A stretch of DNA of 55,856 nt from Butyrivibrio hungatei (GCF_900101605.1 NZ_FMUR01000023.1:1-55856), one strand, 5' to 3'. Counted from the stretch's first letter, positions 35,609 to 45,186 are shown. The notes: generated by a model from the letters alone, not told the origin. Numbers and translations are program-made.

Positions 35609-35634
35609 AAATCTTGGTACTCCTTATTAAAACA

Positions 35635-35669
35635 AATCGTGGATATGATTTTTATCCATATCCACGATT
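35635..35669. other. Perfect 13-bp stem-loop upstream of msrC
   Basis: AATCGTGGATATG and CATATCCACGATT enclose 9 nt. On the minus strand it is followed by TTTGTTTT, so it may be a terminator or attenuator 27 bp before the msrC start. The tRNA-Gly upstream already has its own terminator. Confidence 0.5.
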
Positions 35670-35753
35670 CTAACATCTTTTTATCTTGTGCACAATCTAT
35701 TCCCGCAGTGCTTTTATACACTGATAAAGAAAATACTTGGAAAAACAAAAAAC

Positions 35754-35785
35754 TCCGAAAAACCATATTTACCAGGCTTTTCGGA
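35754..35785 (-). terminator. Terminator of the minus-strand tRNA-Gly
   Basis: Stem TCCGAAAAGCC / GGTTTTTCGGA (one G-U pair) followed on the minus strand by GTTTTTTG, 13 bp past the tRNA 3' end. Confidence 0.8.
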
Positions 35786-35798
35786 ATTTAAACCAGAG

Positions 35799-35871
35799 AG
35801 CGATAGACGGGGCTCGAACCCGCGGTCTCCACCTTGGCAAGGTGGCGCTTTACCAACTAAGCTACTATCGC
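35799..35871 (-). tRNA. tRNA-Gly (anticodon GCC)
   Basis: 73 nt including the discriminator base. Acceptor arms are GCGATAG/CTATCGC, the D-arm is TAGCTTAGTTGGTAAAGC, the anticodon arm CCACCTTGCCAAGGTGG has loop TTGCCAA, and the T-arm is GCGGGTTCGAGCCCCGT. CCA is not encoded. It is identical over all 73 nt to the plus-strand copy at 37393-37465. Confidence 0.97.
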
Positions 35872-35907
35872 ATTTTTTAAAGTTGCTTGCGCAACAGCAA
35901 CTGTTAT

Positions 35908-35934
35908 GTTATACCAATCAGAAAAATATGTCAA
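35908..35934 (-). promoter_or_regulatory. Promoter of the minus-strand tRNA-Gly
   Basis: A perfect TTGACA (35934-35929) and TATAAC (35913-35908) separated by 15 nt, slightly short, 37 nt upstream of the tRNA. Confidence 0.55.
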
Positions 35935-35958
35935 CTATAAATGCTTATTTCTAAAGAC

Positions 35959-35990
35959 AAAAGCGCTTCTTTTTATCGAAGCGCTTTTTG
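35959..35990. terminator. Terminator of the RlmI-like gene
   Basis: Perfect 11-bp stem AAAAGCGCTTC / GAAGCGCTTTT with an 8-nt loop and U-runs on both strands, 30 bp past the methyltransferase stop. Confidence 0.85.
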
Positions 35991-36018
35991 AAAATCTTTT
36001 TTCATTTTCCCGGTGTTC

Positions 36019-37251
36019 TTACATCTCATCACAGACTTGATATATCACAAACTTAAGATAATATGACGCCGCTCCGCCAACAAGAATCGGATGATCTGCA
36101 GCCTGTTGCCTAAACTCAACCTGCTTAAGCCTTTTGTGCGCATCTCGTGCCGCGTCCTGAATTGTTTTGAGAAATAGCTCTTCATCCATAAAGTGTGAGC
36201 AAGAGCATGTTGCGAGATATCCGCCATCCTTAACAAGCCTCATTCCTCGCATATTGATCTCTTTGTATCCGGTTGTAGCTTTTTTTACAGAAGCTCTGGA
36301 CTTTGTAAATGCAGGAGGATCAAGAATAACGACATCGAACTTTTCACCTTTTTTCTCAAGGTCCGGAAGAAGTTCAAATACGTCAGCACATTGAAATGTT
36401 ACTATATTCTCAAGTCCGTTGAGTTCTGCATTTTCTTCCGCCTGTTTGCATCCAAGATCTGATGCATCGACACCCAGAACCGATTCCGCGCCGTTTGCTG
36501 CGCAGTTAAGAGCAAATGAGCCTGTATGTGTAAAGCAGTCCAACACTTTTTTACCTTTGCAAAAAGAAGCTATGGCTTTTCTGTTATTCTTTTGGTCAAG
36601 GAAAAACCCTGTCTTCTGGCCATTTTCAACATCAACGTAATACTTAACACCATTCTCGGTAATGATAACCTTTGTGTCAAAAGGATTTCCGATGAAGCCC
36701 TTAATTCTTTCAAGCCCCTCAAGCTCTCTTACCTTTGCATCACTTCTTTCGTATACGCCGCGAATCTTAACTCCGTCTTCAAGAAGAACCTTCTTGCAAA
36801 GTTCAACGATAAGCTCTTTCATTCTGTCTGTTCCAAGAGCTAATGACTCAATTACAAGGACATCTGAAAATTTATCAATTGTAATTCCAGGTAAGAAATC
36901 TGCTTCTCCAAAGACAAGTCTGCAAGAGAGCTGTTCAATCGGCTCGTTCGTTGCCATAACAGCCTTTCGATATTCCCAAGCGTCACGGATTCTCTTTTCT
37001 ATAAGTTCCTTAGTCACCGGATGATCTTTCTTACGGGACATCATCCTGACTCTGATTTTAGATGCAGTATTGATAAAGCCATATCCCATGAAATAACCGT
37101 CGAAGTCGTGAAGTTCTATAATATCTCCGTTATCAAAAGAGCCTTCCACCTTTTCTATTTCATTATCGTAAACCCAGAGTCCGCCGGATTTAAGCTCTCG
37201 TCCCTGTCCTTTTTTCAAAAATACTTTGGCATCAGAAATCTTTATTTCCAA
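36019..37251 (-). CDS. rlmI: RlmI-like 23S rRNA (cytosine-5-)-methyltransferase
   Basis: 410 residues: an N-terminal PUA domain (about 1-75, with LKSGGLWVYDNEIEKVEG), a middle EEHEA-like domain, and a class I SAM domain. The SAM loop is LDCFTHTGSFALNCA, with GVDASD and motif IV VILDPPAFTKSR; CSCSHFM holds the second cysteine region. This matches RlmI/YccW, which modifies C1962 of 23S rRNA. The target in this organism is by homology only. The gene is enclosed by two inverted tRNA-Gly copies. Confidence 0.9.
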   Translation of the reverse strand: MEIKISDAKVFLKKGQGRELKSGGLWVYDNEIEKVEGSFDNGDIIELHDFDGYFMGYGFINTASKIRVRMMSRKKDHPVTKELIEKRIRDAWEYRKAVMATNEPIEQLSCRLVFGEADFLPGITIDKFSDVLVIESLALGTDRMKELIVELCKKVLLEDGVKIRGVYERSDAKVRELEGLERIKGFIGNPFDTKVIITENGVKYYVDVENGQKTGFFLDQKNNRKAIASFCKGKKVLDCFTHTGSFALNCAANGAESVLGVDASDLGCKQAEENAELNGLENIVTFQCADVFELLPDLEKKGEKFDVVILDPPAFTKSRASVKKATTGYKEINMRGMRLVKDGGYLATCSCSHFMDEELFLKTIQDAARDAHKRLKQVEFRQQAADHPILVGGAASYYLKFVIYQVCDEM

Positions 37252-37328
37252 ATCTATGTCCTCACTATATTTTTATAATCAAAATTCTATCAACGCAAGA
37301 TAATATACCACATTTTTGCAAATACATG

Positions 37329-37357
37329 TTGACAATGCTGTAAATTTATTCTAAAAT
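37329..37357 (+). promoter_or_regulatory. Sigma-A promoter of the plus-strand tRNA-Gly
   Basis: Perfect TTGACA (37329-37334), a 17-nt spacer and TAAAAT (37352-37357), 35 nt before the mature tRNA. The sequence differs from the promoter of the other copy. Confidence 0.75.
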
Positions 37358-37392
37358 CAATTCGTTGTCACAGTTGTGATGGCTACGTAAAC

Positions 37393-37465
37393 GCGATAGT
37401 AGCTTAGTTGGTAAAGCGCCACCTTGCCAAGGTGGAGACCGCGGGTTCGAGCCCCGTCTATCGCT
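37393..37465 (+). tRNA. tRNA-Gly (anticodon GCC), second copy
   Basis: The same 73-nt sequence as the minus-strand gene at 35799-35871, with loop TTGCCAA. It has its own promoter and terminator. The two copies form a 73-bp inverted repeat about 1.5 kb apart. Confidence 0.97.
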
Positions 37466-37472
37466 CTTTGAA

Positions 37473-37500
37473 CCCCGGAAAGTGTTCCGGGATTTTTTTT
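37473..37500 (+). terminator. Terminator of the plus-strand tRNA-Gly
   Basis: Stem CCCGGAA / TTCCGGG with loop AGTG, followed by eight T residues. Confidence 0.9.
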
Positions 37501-37548
37501 GCCCTTTTTTATCAAAATAACCATACGCGCAATTACGGTGAGGAAACT

Positions 37549-39105
37549 ATGTTTAATTGGATCTACAAGCATCAGAAATTGGTACTGTCCCTACTTATCT
37601 CAGCTTTTTTTATTTCTGTTATCCCGATATGCATTGTTGCCGGATATGATTGTGCAGCCGGAGACGATTATAAATACGGAGCAGCTCCCCACTTGGCTTA
37701 CCTTTCTTCCGGTTCGGTATTTGCGGCAATTTCCGCAGCATGCAAAACTACAGTAGATATTTGGCATGGTTGGCAGGGAACATGGTTTGATGTTTTTGCT
37801 TTCGGTCTTCATCCGGAAGTTTTTTCCGAGACCGCATACGTGATTGTTCCATATATCTTTATGTTCATGCAGATTATTTCCGTATGCAGCTTTTCTTATT
37901 ATTTCCTAAAGATAAAATGGAAAATTGACGGCTATTACTGGTTAATGATCGCCGTTACTTTCCTTCTTTTCAGCTTCCAGCTTGTTCCTTCACAAAAATC
38001 AGCTTTTTTCTGGTGGGTTGGTTGCATACATTACTGTATGCCGTTCTGCTTATCTCTTGTAACGATCATACTGACCGATCGTTTTTTAACTCATAACAAT
38101 ATATCCGATCTGGTATGGATCTCAGTAGGATATACCTTATTGGGAGGCTCCACATATCCCGCTGCTATCCTGGTTTTTTTGTCGGGACTTCTCCTTCTGC
38201 TCGTTAAATACGTGATAGAGAAAAAAAGCAGTAAAAAAGATTTTTTCCTTGTGATTCCGTACGTTTTGGAATTAATCGGTCTCGGGATCAGCATGGCCGC
38301 TCCGGGAAATGCTATCAGGGCAGCCTCTGATTTGCTCGAAGGCGCTGAACCTGCCGGCGGTTTTATTGAAACCGTAGTAAAAAGCATAGCCTTTTCAGTG
38401 GAAGAAGCCGTAACATACTTCTTTGCGGAAAAGAGTTATATGCTCATTGCTCTTATCATAATCGCAATTGTTACATGCGCATTTTTTAAACAAAACAGAT
38501 TTAATATAAACAATCATGTATTTGCGCATCCTTGGTTGTTTGTTTTAACATTGTTCCTTCTAAATGCCGCCGTATACGCTCCCAGAATTTATACAGGAAA
38601 CTCCGCGTCTTCAGGCTATCTGAACTTTAATATGTGGGTTTCTTTTTCATGTATGATCGCAACAGTCATATATTTATGCGGTTGGATCTATACCGTAAAA
38701 AGCATTAAGCTTCGACTTCCCGAATATGCAGAAACAATCGGAACGATACTTAGCGTTGTTGCCATCATGTTTATCATTGTCATCGGAAGGCACGGCGTAA
38801 AAGAGTATACCGATTATATCTGCCTTGACTATTATCTCTCGGGACAAGCAGCTGATTACAGGGATCAAATGAATTTGCAAAGACAGCTTATGGAAGATCC
38901 CAACGTCACTGATGTAGTTGTTCCCGAAATGAATTATGAGCAGGGTCCGCTCCAGCATATGCCTGTAAATTCGGATCCCGATAATGTTAACAGCCAAATG
39001 ACTTCCGATTTTTACGGAAAAAACAGTTGCAGATCCATACCAAGACCCGAATGGATTGAAAAATACAGCACAGACAACACTGAACTTTTGGAGCAAAAGC
39101 AATGA
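37549..39105 (+). CDS. Polytopic membrane protein, DUF6056/GT-C-like
   Basis: 518 residues from the ATG at 37549 (GTGAGG upstream); the frame is open back into the tRNA but that part is not coding. About ten to twelve membrane helices. After the first helix comes AAGDDYKYG, an acidic pair in the first outer loop like the D/E motif of GT-C glycosyltransferases that use polyprenyl-linked sugars. The soluble C-terminal part (about 440-518) is polar. The DUF6056 assignment is from memory and tentative. It overlaps the next gene by 4 bp. Confidence 0.7.
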   Translation: MFNWIYKHQKLVLSLLISAFFISVIPICIVAGYDCAAGDDYKYGAAPHLAYLSSGSVFAAISAACKTTVDIWHGWQGTWFDVFAFGLHPEVFSETAYVIVPYIFMFMQIISVCSFSYYFLKIKWKIDGYYWLMIAVTFLLFSFQLVPSQKSAFFWWVGCIHYCMPFCLSLVTIILTDRFLTHNNISDLVWISVGYTLLGGSTYPAAILVFLSGLLLLLVKYVIEKKSSKKDFFLVIPYVLELIGLGISMAAPGNAIRAASDLLEGAEPAGGFIETVVKSIAFSVEEAVTYFFAEKSYMLIALIIIAIVTCAFFKQNRFNINNHVFAHPWLFVLTLFLLNAAVYAPRIYTGNSASSGYLNFNMWVSFSCMIATVIYLCGWIYTVKSIKLRLPEYAETIGTILSVVAIMFIIVIGRHGVKEYTDYICLDYYLSGQAADYRDQMNLQRQLMEDPNVTDVVVPEMNYEQGPLQHMPVNSDPDNVNSQMTSDFYGKNSCRSIPRPEWIEKYSTDNTELLEQKQ

Positions 39106-40790
39106 AAACCCTCTTCAAGCATAAATCTCTATTAATCTTCATTACAACAGTAATAATGTGTTGTTTCAGCATTATGGGCGGTTGCCTTGACTACGCCGGA
39201 AATGATGATACTTTTAGAAATCTTATCAGCGCCGGGGCGTTCGGAGATATCTTCAACTTCTATATGCCATACAGCAATATACTCTATGGAGTACCTGCTT
39301 ATCTTCTAAATATGATACTCCCGCAGATCAATTGGTATTATTGGATCATGGTCGGCCTCAGTGTAATTTCTATATCTGCATCTTGCAGCATATGTCTTGA
39401 AAAATGCGATCTCTTTTTAGCTGAAGCAATAACCGTCTTTATAAATATCATACTTGCGAGAGACTACTATATCGCGGTGCAGTACACCAAATCCGCTTCA
39501 TTGTGGATTATATCCGGCTTTATCATCATATTTCATTCGATATGCAAAGAGAATCTGCATTGGATATGGGGCGCATTGCTCTTTGTATATGGAACCTCGG
39601 AACGCTTTAAGTGTATGTTAATGGCACTCCCTTTTTTCGCAGTATTTATAACAGTGTTCTATTTAGCGAATTACAAACAGCAGAATCTTCCAAAATTTAA
39701 AGTCATTATAAAACCGGTAATTGCGCTTGTACTTGGAATTATTATTCTATTGGTTTCCGAGCACTCCTTTAGGGCACTTCATCCCGAATGGAAAGCATAC
39801 TGGGAATACGATAAGGCCAGCGTTAACCTGCGCGATTATATGGGGCTGGATTACCAACACAATCCCTCAGCATATGATTTGATCGATACTGATGAAAATG
39901 ATATTGCACTTTACAGCAACTGGTTGTTTGGTGATATTGATTTTTATGATATTTCCTGGCTTAAGAATGTATACTCCATCGAACAGCCTTTCAACAATCG
40001 CAAGATAAGGCTTAGCAGCGATATTATAAAGCTGACGTTCATCAGTTTATTTGACATTCACACTCGAAATCCTTTCGAAAGCTTAGGCCCTGTATTCCTT
40101 ACCTGGATTTTCATTATATTTTTATTGTTTAGAAAAAAATATACCGACAAGCTTTTCGGATTAGGTATTTTGGGCTGCACGTTAATGATGTATTGGTACT
40201 TTGCCTGCATTAACAGGTTTATGTGGCGAGTTGAAATAGGAGTATTTTTATCGGCTGTATTTCTTTCTGGGTTCTACCTGTCAATGACGCAGCAAGACAT
40301 TATCCGTGTACCGTCCAAGAAAAAACAAATTTTGTTTTTATGTGTTGCGGTAATACTTTTCGGTGCTTACTCAGTAGGCATGACATACCAATGGAGATAC
40401 GTCAAGGACAAGCATATTGTTGAACATGAAGCGGATATATCCGGACGTTTGGAAACATTTGTTGAAAATCCGGAAAATTTCTATATTTTGACTGATTTTT
40501 ATGTAACAAATAATCCCGCATCGCTCACTTATGCAAAATGGAATAATTTATTCAGCAATTCATGCTACGCCGGAAACTGGGTATTGCCATCACCTACAGC
40601 GTTACATTCTGCGCATGAACATGGTTTTGATAATCCAATGACCGCACTTATCAGCCAGAAACCCGTCTTTCTTCACTGCGATTCGGAAGATAAGCGAAAC
40701 ATGATCATTACACATCTTAAAAAGATTTCAAAACATGATATTGAAGCCACCGAATTTACTGACAATATCTGGAAATTAGAAGTCAAATAA
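39102..40790 (+). CDS. Polytopic membrane protein, GT-C-like, partner of the preceding gene
   Basis: 562 residues, about ten to twelve membrane helices. The N-terminus mirrors the preceding protein: one helix, then LDYAGNDDTFRN with an acidic pair. A polar loop (about 225-300) and a C-terminal extracytoplasmic part (from about 435) are present. ATGA overlap with the upstream gene implies coupled translation. The two look like distant paralogues that may act together on a cell-surface glycan; the function is not known. Confidence 0.65.
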   Translation: MKTLFKHKSLLIFITTVIMCCFSIMGGCLDYAGNDDTFRNLISAGAFGDIFNFYMPYSNILYGVPAYLLNMILPQINWYYWIMVGLSVISISASCSICLEKCDLFLAEAITVFINIILARDYYIAVQYTKSASLWIISGFIIIFHSICKENLHWIWGALLFVYGTSERFKCMLMALPFFAVFITVFYLANYKQQNLPKFKVIIKPVIALVLGIIILLVSEHSFRALHPEWKAYWEYDKASVNLRDYMGLDYQHNPSAYDLIDTDENDIALYSNWLFGDIDFYDISWLKNVYSIEQPFNNRKIRLSSDIIKLTFISLFDIHTRNPFESLGPVFLTWIFIIFLLFRKKYTDKLFGLGILGCTLMMYWYFACINRFMWRVEIGVFLSAVFLSGFYLSMTQQDIIRVPSKKKQILFLCVAVILFGAYSVGMTYQWRYVKDKHIVEHEADISGRLETFVENPENFYILTDFYVTNNPASLTYAKWNNLFSNSCYAGNWVLPSPTALHSAHEHGFDNPMTALISQKPVFLHCDSEDKRNMIITHLKKISKHDIEATEFTDNIWKLEVK

Positions 40791-40798
40791 TATATAAA

Positions 40799-40833
40799 GG
40801 GATAATCAAACTATCTAAATGCTTGATTATCCC
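40799..40833. terminator. Convergent terminator
   Basis: Perfect 11-bp stem GGGATAATCAA / TTGATTATCCC with a 13-nt loop, between the membrane-protein pair and the transglutaminase gene. Confidence 0.7.
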
Positions 40834-40862
40834 TCAATATATCTATCTTGTAGCCTTAAACT

Positions 40863-43130
40863 CTATCGCATAAGTTTCTTTCGCATTTCAAAAGCAAGCT
40901 CATTTTCTTCAGCCGTTGGCTCTGTGCTATCCCCGTTTCTATAGACCACGCGGTAAAAGACATCAAATACTTTGCCAAGTTCCTCCCGAATATCCTCGGG
41001 TGCGGCTTCCTTAAAGTCAGACAACAGTCCTCTGTCTGTAAGTTTCCCTCCCGAGCGCTTTATAAGGATTCTTTTTATCTGTTCAACATCATAAAAGAGC
41101 TTTTGCCTTGGCGTTCCGTATCTGTAGCGCAAAACCTTTATCAGATAGATTCCAAGGACCAGCATGATTATGACAGCAACGGTAAATACCACAGTCGGCA
41201 AGAACACCTTAACTGCCAAAAGTACGGAGACTTTCTCCTCTTCTTCATCTTCATCAACCTTAACGGAAGCTTTTGATGAATCATACGGATTGATTCCGCT
41301 ATGATATTCCGAAGTCCACTTATTATCCGCATCATTACTGCTTCTATGCCATGACGTATTGGATAAGGCATAATATGCCGCTGTCGGCTCAAACGGGATC
41401 CATCCCACATTCTCAATATAGGCCTCAGGCCAGACATGTGCGCACCCTGAACTGACTTCATATTTATCTTTCCTGTCAAAAGGAAATGCATATCTAAATC
41501 CGCTTGCTGCCCTTGCAGGAATCCCCAAAAGTCGCAGTAACATTATCATGGAAGATGTATAGTGGACACAATATCCTTTTTTCGTATCAAAAAGAAATCT
41601 CTCCGCGATATCCGCCATTCCCTCCGCCGTACTCATATTTGATTCGGAATTATATCCTCCGACTGCATCCTTGCTGTACGGATACTGTCTGAGATATTCC
41701 TCCAAAAACCTGCACTTATCATAGTCTGATTCAGCTCCTGAAGTAACCTTATCCGCAAGCTCCTTAAGTTCCGGGGTGACTCCCGTCACATCCAGATACT
41801 CGCTTTTTGCGCCGTTCCCAATCTCAGCCAAAGCCTCCTCATACTCATCACGGCTCATCATCTCGGTAAATTGTATTCCCCATAGCCCACTAACATAGTC
41901 GCATACTTCATCATATGTGAGCTTTGGAAGTTCTGTGGGTGCATCTTTTAACATCGAGGTAAGCTCAGGACTTGCGTAGTCTATATCCAGATACTTTACA
42001 CTTATTCTATATCCCTTTCTGTGAGCTTTTTCGCTGACGCCTTCCCGAACTTTTTTCTCGCCCTCGGTCACAAGTAGCGCTCTCGACGGCACTATCACAT
42101 CCTTTGTGTCTATATAAGCATACTCAAGGTCAATGTTCAAAACTTCAGTAAACGTCAGCGCCCTTTCCCTGTCTGTCCCATTTGCATACAAAAAAGCTAT
42201 AAATTCGGCAAACTGCGCCTTATCTGTTCCTATTCCGCCCGCAAGATACAGCGTCTTTCTAAGCTTTGTATTTTTCCCCGTCTCCTCATCCAAATATGTA
42301 TAATAAGGCGCGTCTATAGACTCGATAATAAGCTGCGTTCTTTCGCCCTCTGTGATCTTTTTTCCGGTTGAGGTAAAAGAACTGTAGCCTGCCGTATAAC
42401 TGTCTCCAAAAGCAAACGAAAAGCGATAAGATATATCCGAAGCAATGCTCTCAATCCTATAGACAAACCTGTGCCCCAGATCCACCGCTTTAGTCCAGTC
42501 TATAGGCTCTTTTTTCATCGGAACTATCAGTGTAATTATCGCAATTATCAGGAAATAATATATTGGGAACGGAAATCTGTTCCTTTCGTAAAAAAATGTC
42601 TGAACAGCCGAAAGCGTCAGCGCAACAAGGCATATGCACATCACTTTCTCAGCCGGATTATCGCCCGTAAAGCTGCTCCTTCCAATAAAAAGTGCCAGTG
42701 CAATGATATCCAAGATCAGTGCAGCATATAGCAGTTTCTTTTCCCTATTCGAGATGAAATGAATTGCCAGTCTCAAGACCACTCCCAAGATCATTGCCGG
42801 AAGAAGAACCGGAAGCGCAGACAGATCTTTTAGCAAAAAGAATAAGAAAAGCGCAGGTACAGTCGAAAATACCGCTGCGGCAATTCCCGAAACAAAAAGA
42901 CGGAATATATAGTAAAGTGCAGTAAACAGCATAAAGAACAAGGTCGTCCAAAACGAAAAATAATTATCTCCGGCAGCAAAACCATCACCCATGACAATAC
43001 CGCAGATTTCCGCAAAAACCGCAACAAAAGCAAAGGCAAATAGTGTACATACCGCCTCAATCGCAAATACTGATAAAATTTTCTCCCGCCCCGGGATTTT
43101 CAGTGATAACGATCCATGTTTCTCTGTCAT
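40863..43130 (-). CDS. Transglutaminase-domain membrane protein (TgpA-like)
   Basis: 755 residues from the ATG at 43130 (CAGGAG 8 nt upstream); the open frame to 43253 lies within the DUF58 gene and is not used. Six N-terminal membrane helices are followed by a large extracytoplasmic region with a transglutaminase core (Cys in KKGYCVHYTSSM, His in SGCAHVWPEAY, and a following acidic position), one more helix and a cytoplasmic C-terminal domain of about 80 residues. It overlaps DUF58 by 74 bp. In other bacteria this protein is encoded with MoxR and DUF58; its substrate is unknown. Confidence 0.9.
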   Translation of the reverse strand: MTEKHGSLSLKIPGREKILSVFAIEAVCTLFAFAFVAVFAEICGIVMGDGFAAGDNYFSFWTTLFFMLFTALYYIFRLFVSGIAAAVFSTVPALFLFFLLKDLSALPVLLPAMILGVVLRLAIHFISNREKKLLYAALILDIIALALFIGRSSFTGDNPAEKVMCICLVALTLSAVQTFFYERNRFPFPIYYFLIIAIITLIVPMKKEPIDWTKAVDLGHRFVYRIESIASDISYRFSFAFGDSYTAGYSSFTSTGKKITEGERTQLIIESIDAPYYTYLDEETGKNTKLRKTLYLAGGIGTDKAQFAEFIAFLYANGTDRERALTFTEVLNIDLEYAYIDTKDVIVPSRALLVTEGEKKVREGVSEKAHRKGYRISVKYLDIDYASPELTSMLKDAPTELPKLTYDEVCDYVSGLWGIQFTEMMSRDEYEEALAEIGNGAKSEYLDVTGVTPELKELADKVTSGAESDYDKCRFLEEYLRQYPYSKDAVGGYNSESNMSTAEGMADIAERFLFDTKKGYCVHYTSSMIMLLRLLGIPARAASGFRYAFPFDRKDKYEVSSGCAHVWPEAYIENVGWIPFEPTAAYYALSNTSWHRSSNDADNKWTSEYHSGINPYDSSKASVKVDEDEEEEKVSVLLAVKVFLPTVVFTVAVIIMLVLGIYLIKVLRYRYGTPRQKLFYDVEQIKRILIKRSGGKLTDRGLLSDFKEAAPEDIREELGKVFDVFYRVVYRNGDSTEPTAEENELAFEMRKKLMR

Positions 43131-44127
43131 TTTTATTACTCCTGCAAGCTTTTTCCAGATCACAGATTTTGTTATATTCCAAGTCCGATGAATAGAACAC
43201 TCCGTCTGAAACCGTGTTGTAAAACTCCATAAAACTTTCGCGGGAATCGACAAACTGCTCTCTTACTACCCCCGCAGGATAAACAATGTTTACGGGAATT
43301 CCCTGATTTCCGAACAGCCATGCCGCCGAAACCACAAACTCAAGAAAATAATCACGCTTTATCAGAAAATCCGTATCCTGCTCGCTCTCAGGCGTATTGT
43401 CAGCATTCATCAGGATAGACAGCGTTCTTTTTTCCATCTTGTCGGGAACTCTGACCATGAGCTTTGACGCTTTTGCCGAGACCTTCCAGTTAACAGCCGA
43501 AAGACTGTCTCCTTTTACATACGGGCGTATGTCATTTCCCGGAGTGTCTTCAAAAAGCCTCTCACTCTTTCGTCCGCGACTACTGTACAGATTCTCAAGG
43601 TCCAGGGTTTTCCCCGCGATTTCAGTTATCCTTGGCTTTACGACAGCACGAAACGAATACGGAATGTTGAATGTTGCGGAAACAATATGAAACGGGTCGG
43701 TAAAAGATACATTCTCGATCCCGACGTCATAAACTCCCGCAAAGAGGCAGTTTACACCCGAAAACAGCTCTTTTTTCTCATGGATATCAAGGGAAAGTTT
43801 TGTTTTATCAGGAATTTCATAGAGATTACAGCGGCTTTTGAATGTGCCGATCTCCATATTGTGGATGGGGAGAACCCCCGCATTTTCGATAAGCGCACGG
43901 TACTTGTGATCCTCACCCTTGGTGAGCTTGTGAACTTCAACTTCCTGATAGACTCTCAGGAAGGCATAATTTAAGAAAATATATATGATTGAAACGGGAA
44001 TGATCGATAAAAGCGCAAAAAGCGGCGCATAAGCAACAGGACCGCCATAAAAACTCGCAAAAACTATGCCGGCTGTAAGTGCTGCAAGATATACGATCAG
44101 TCCTTTTTTAATAATTGTTATCTTCAT
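43057..44127 (-). CDS. DUF58-domain protein
   Basis: 356 residues. Two N-terminal helices (about 8-50) are followed by a beta-rich stretch and the DUF58/vWA-like core with FEDTPGNDIRPYVKGDSLSA and NWKVSAKASKLMVRV. The MIDAS-type site is only partly visible. DUF58 proteins are client or partner proteins of MoxR ATPases. It overlaps moxR by 4 bp upstream and the transglutaminase gene downstream. Confidence 0.9.
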   Translation of the reverse strand: MKITIIKKGLIVYLAALTAGIVFASFYGGPVAYAPLFALLSIIPVSIIYIFLNYAFLRVYQEVEVHKLTKGEDHKYRALIENAGVLPIHNMEIGTFKSRCNLYEIPDKTKLSLDIHEKKELFSGVNCLFAGVYDVGIENVSFTDPFHIVSATFNIPYSFRAVVKPRITEIAGKTLDLENLYSSRGRKSERLFEDTPGNDIRPYVKGDSLSAVNWKVSAKASKLMVRVPDKMEKRTLSILMNADNTPESEQDTDFLIKRDYFLEFVVSAAWLFGNQGIPVNIVYPAGVVREQFVDSRESFMEFYNTVSDGVFYSSDLEYNKICDLEKACRSNKNDRETWIVITENPGAGENFISICD

Positions 44128-45047
44128 GGTACGCTGACTTTTCCAACGATGGTCTTGATCAAGTCATTACTTGTTATATGACTTAGCCTTGCTTCTTTCG
44201 TAAGTATCAGTCTATGAGGAAGCGTGAGTTTTGCTGCATCTGCGATATCCTCTGGAATACAATAATCTCTGTCCGCAAGATATGCTATGGCCTGGGCGCA
44301 CCTTAACATGGCCAAAAGAGCTCTCGGCGAAGCACCGACAGCGATCTCCGGCTTATTTCTGGTCGCATCGATAATATTCACCGCATAGCTTCGCAGATTA
44401 TCTTTTACAGTGACCGATGCAACATCTTTTCTCATATCAAGGATATCTTTTCCCAAAAGAACAGCCTTCGTCTCTTCATGAAGACTGCCCAAAAGAAATC
44501 TCTCCGCCATATCTTCCGATGCCTTCGTGTCGGGATAGCCCACAGACAGCCTTATCATAAAGCGGTCGAGCTGTGCTTCGGGAAGCGGGTATGTTCCCGC
44601 CATATCCACAGGATTCTGCGTTCCGATCACCATAAAAGGCTGCGGAACATCAATAGCCTTACCGTCTATTGTAACCCTATTTTCCTCCATTACTTCAAGC
44701 AGAGCCGACTGCGTCTTGGGCGAAGTTCTGTTAAGCTCATCCGCAAGAACGATATTACTGACAACCGGTCCCGGCATCACTGAGAATTCACCTTTTTTTG
44801 AATCATAGATTGAAATGCCCGTTATATCTGACGGCATTGTATCAGGGGTACACTGAATCCTTGCAAAAGAAAGAGACACTGAATCCGCAAGTGCCTTTGC
44901 AAGCGTAGTCTTGCCGACTCCCGGCACATCTTCCAAAAGAACATGTCCTCCTGCCAAAAGTGCGATCATGATCTTCTCGATCACATCGCCTTTTCCGACT
45001 ATTCTCTTTTCTATGCTGTCCTTCAACTTCTGCGCCGATTCATTCAT
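44124..45047 (-). CDS. moxR: MoxR-family AAA+ ATPase
   Basis: 307 residues, the usual length. Walker A is DVPGVGKTTLAKA, Walker B is VLADELNRTSPKTQSALLEVMEE, with a sensor region TQNPVDMAGTYPLPEAQLDRFM. MoxR proteins act as chaperone-like ATPases on partner proteins with vWA-like domains. It is first gene of the moxR-DUF58-transglutaminase operon. Confidence 0.95.
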   Translation of the reverse strand: MNESAQKLKDSIEKRIVGKGDVIEKIMIALLAGGHVLLEDVPGVGKTTLAKALADSVSLSFARIQCTPDTMPSDITGISIYDSKKGEFSVMPGPVVSNIVLADELNRTSPKTQSALLEVMEENRVTIDGKAIDVPQPFMVIGTQNPVDMAGTYPLPEAQLDRFMIRLSVGYPDTKASEDMAERFLLGSLHEETKAVLLGKDILDMRKDVASVTVKDNLRSYAVNIIDATRNKPEIAVGASPRALLAMLRCAQAIAYLADRDYCIPEDIADAAKLTLPHRLILTKEARLSHITSNDLIKTIVGKVSVP

Positions 45048-45118
45048 AGTGCGCGCCCTCCCAAGACTTGACCTATATAAGTATTATAACGTTAATTGAT
45101 ACACGCATCTACAGCGGT

Positions 45119-45186
45119 GCTTTATTTATATCATAGAGAAGAATTACTCAATGATATAAATAAAGCCGGGAGTTTGTACTCCCAGC
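45119..45186. terminator. Tandem hairpins upstream of moxR (terminator of the small gene at 45189)
   Basis: Two adjacent structures: GCTTTATTTATATCAT / ATGATATAAATAAAGC, a perfect 16-bp inverted repeat (45119-45134 and 45151-45166), and a GC hairpin GCTGGGAG...CTCCCGGC (45165-45186). On the minus strand the GC hairpin comes first and is followed by TTTATTTATA, so the pair probably ends the 105-residue-protein transcript. The two share two bases and may be alternative folds. Confidence 0.6.
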
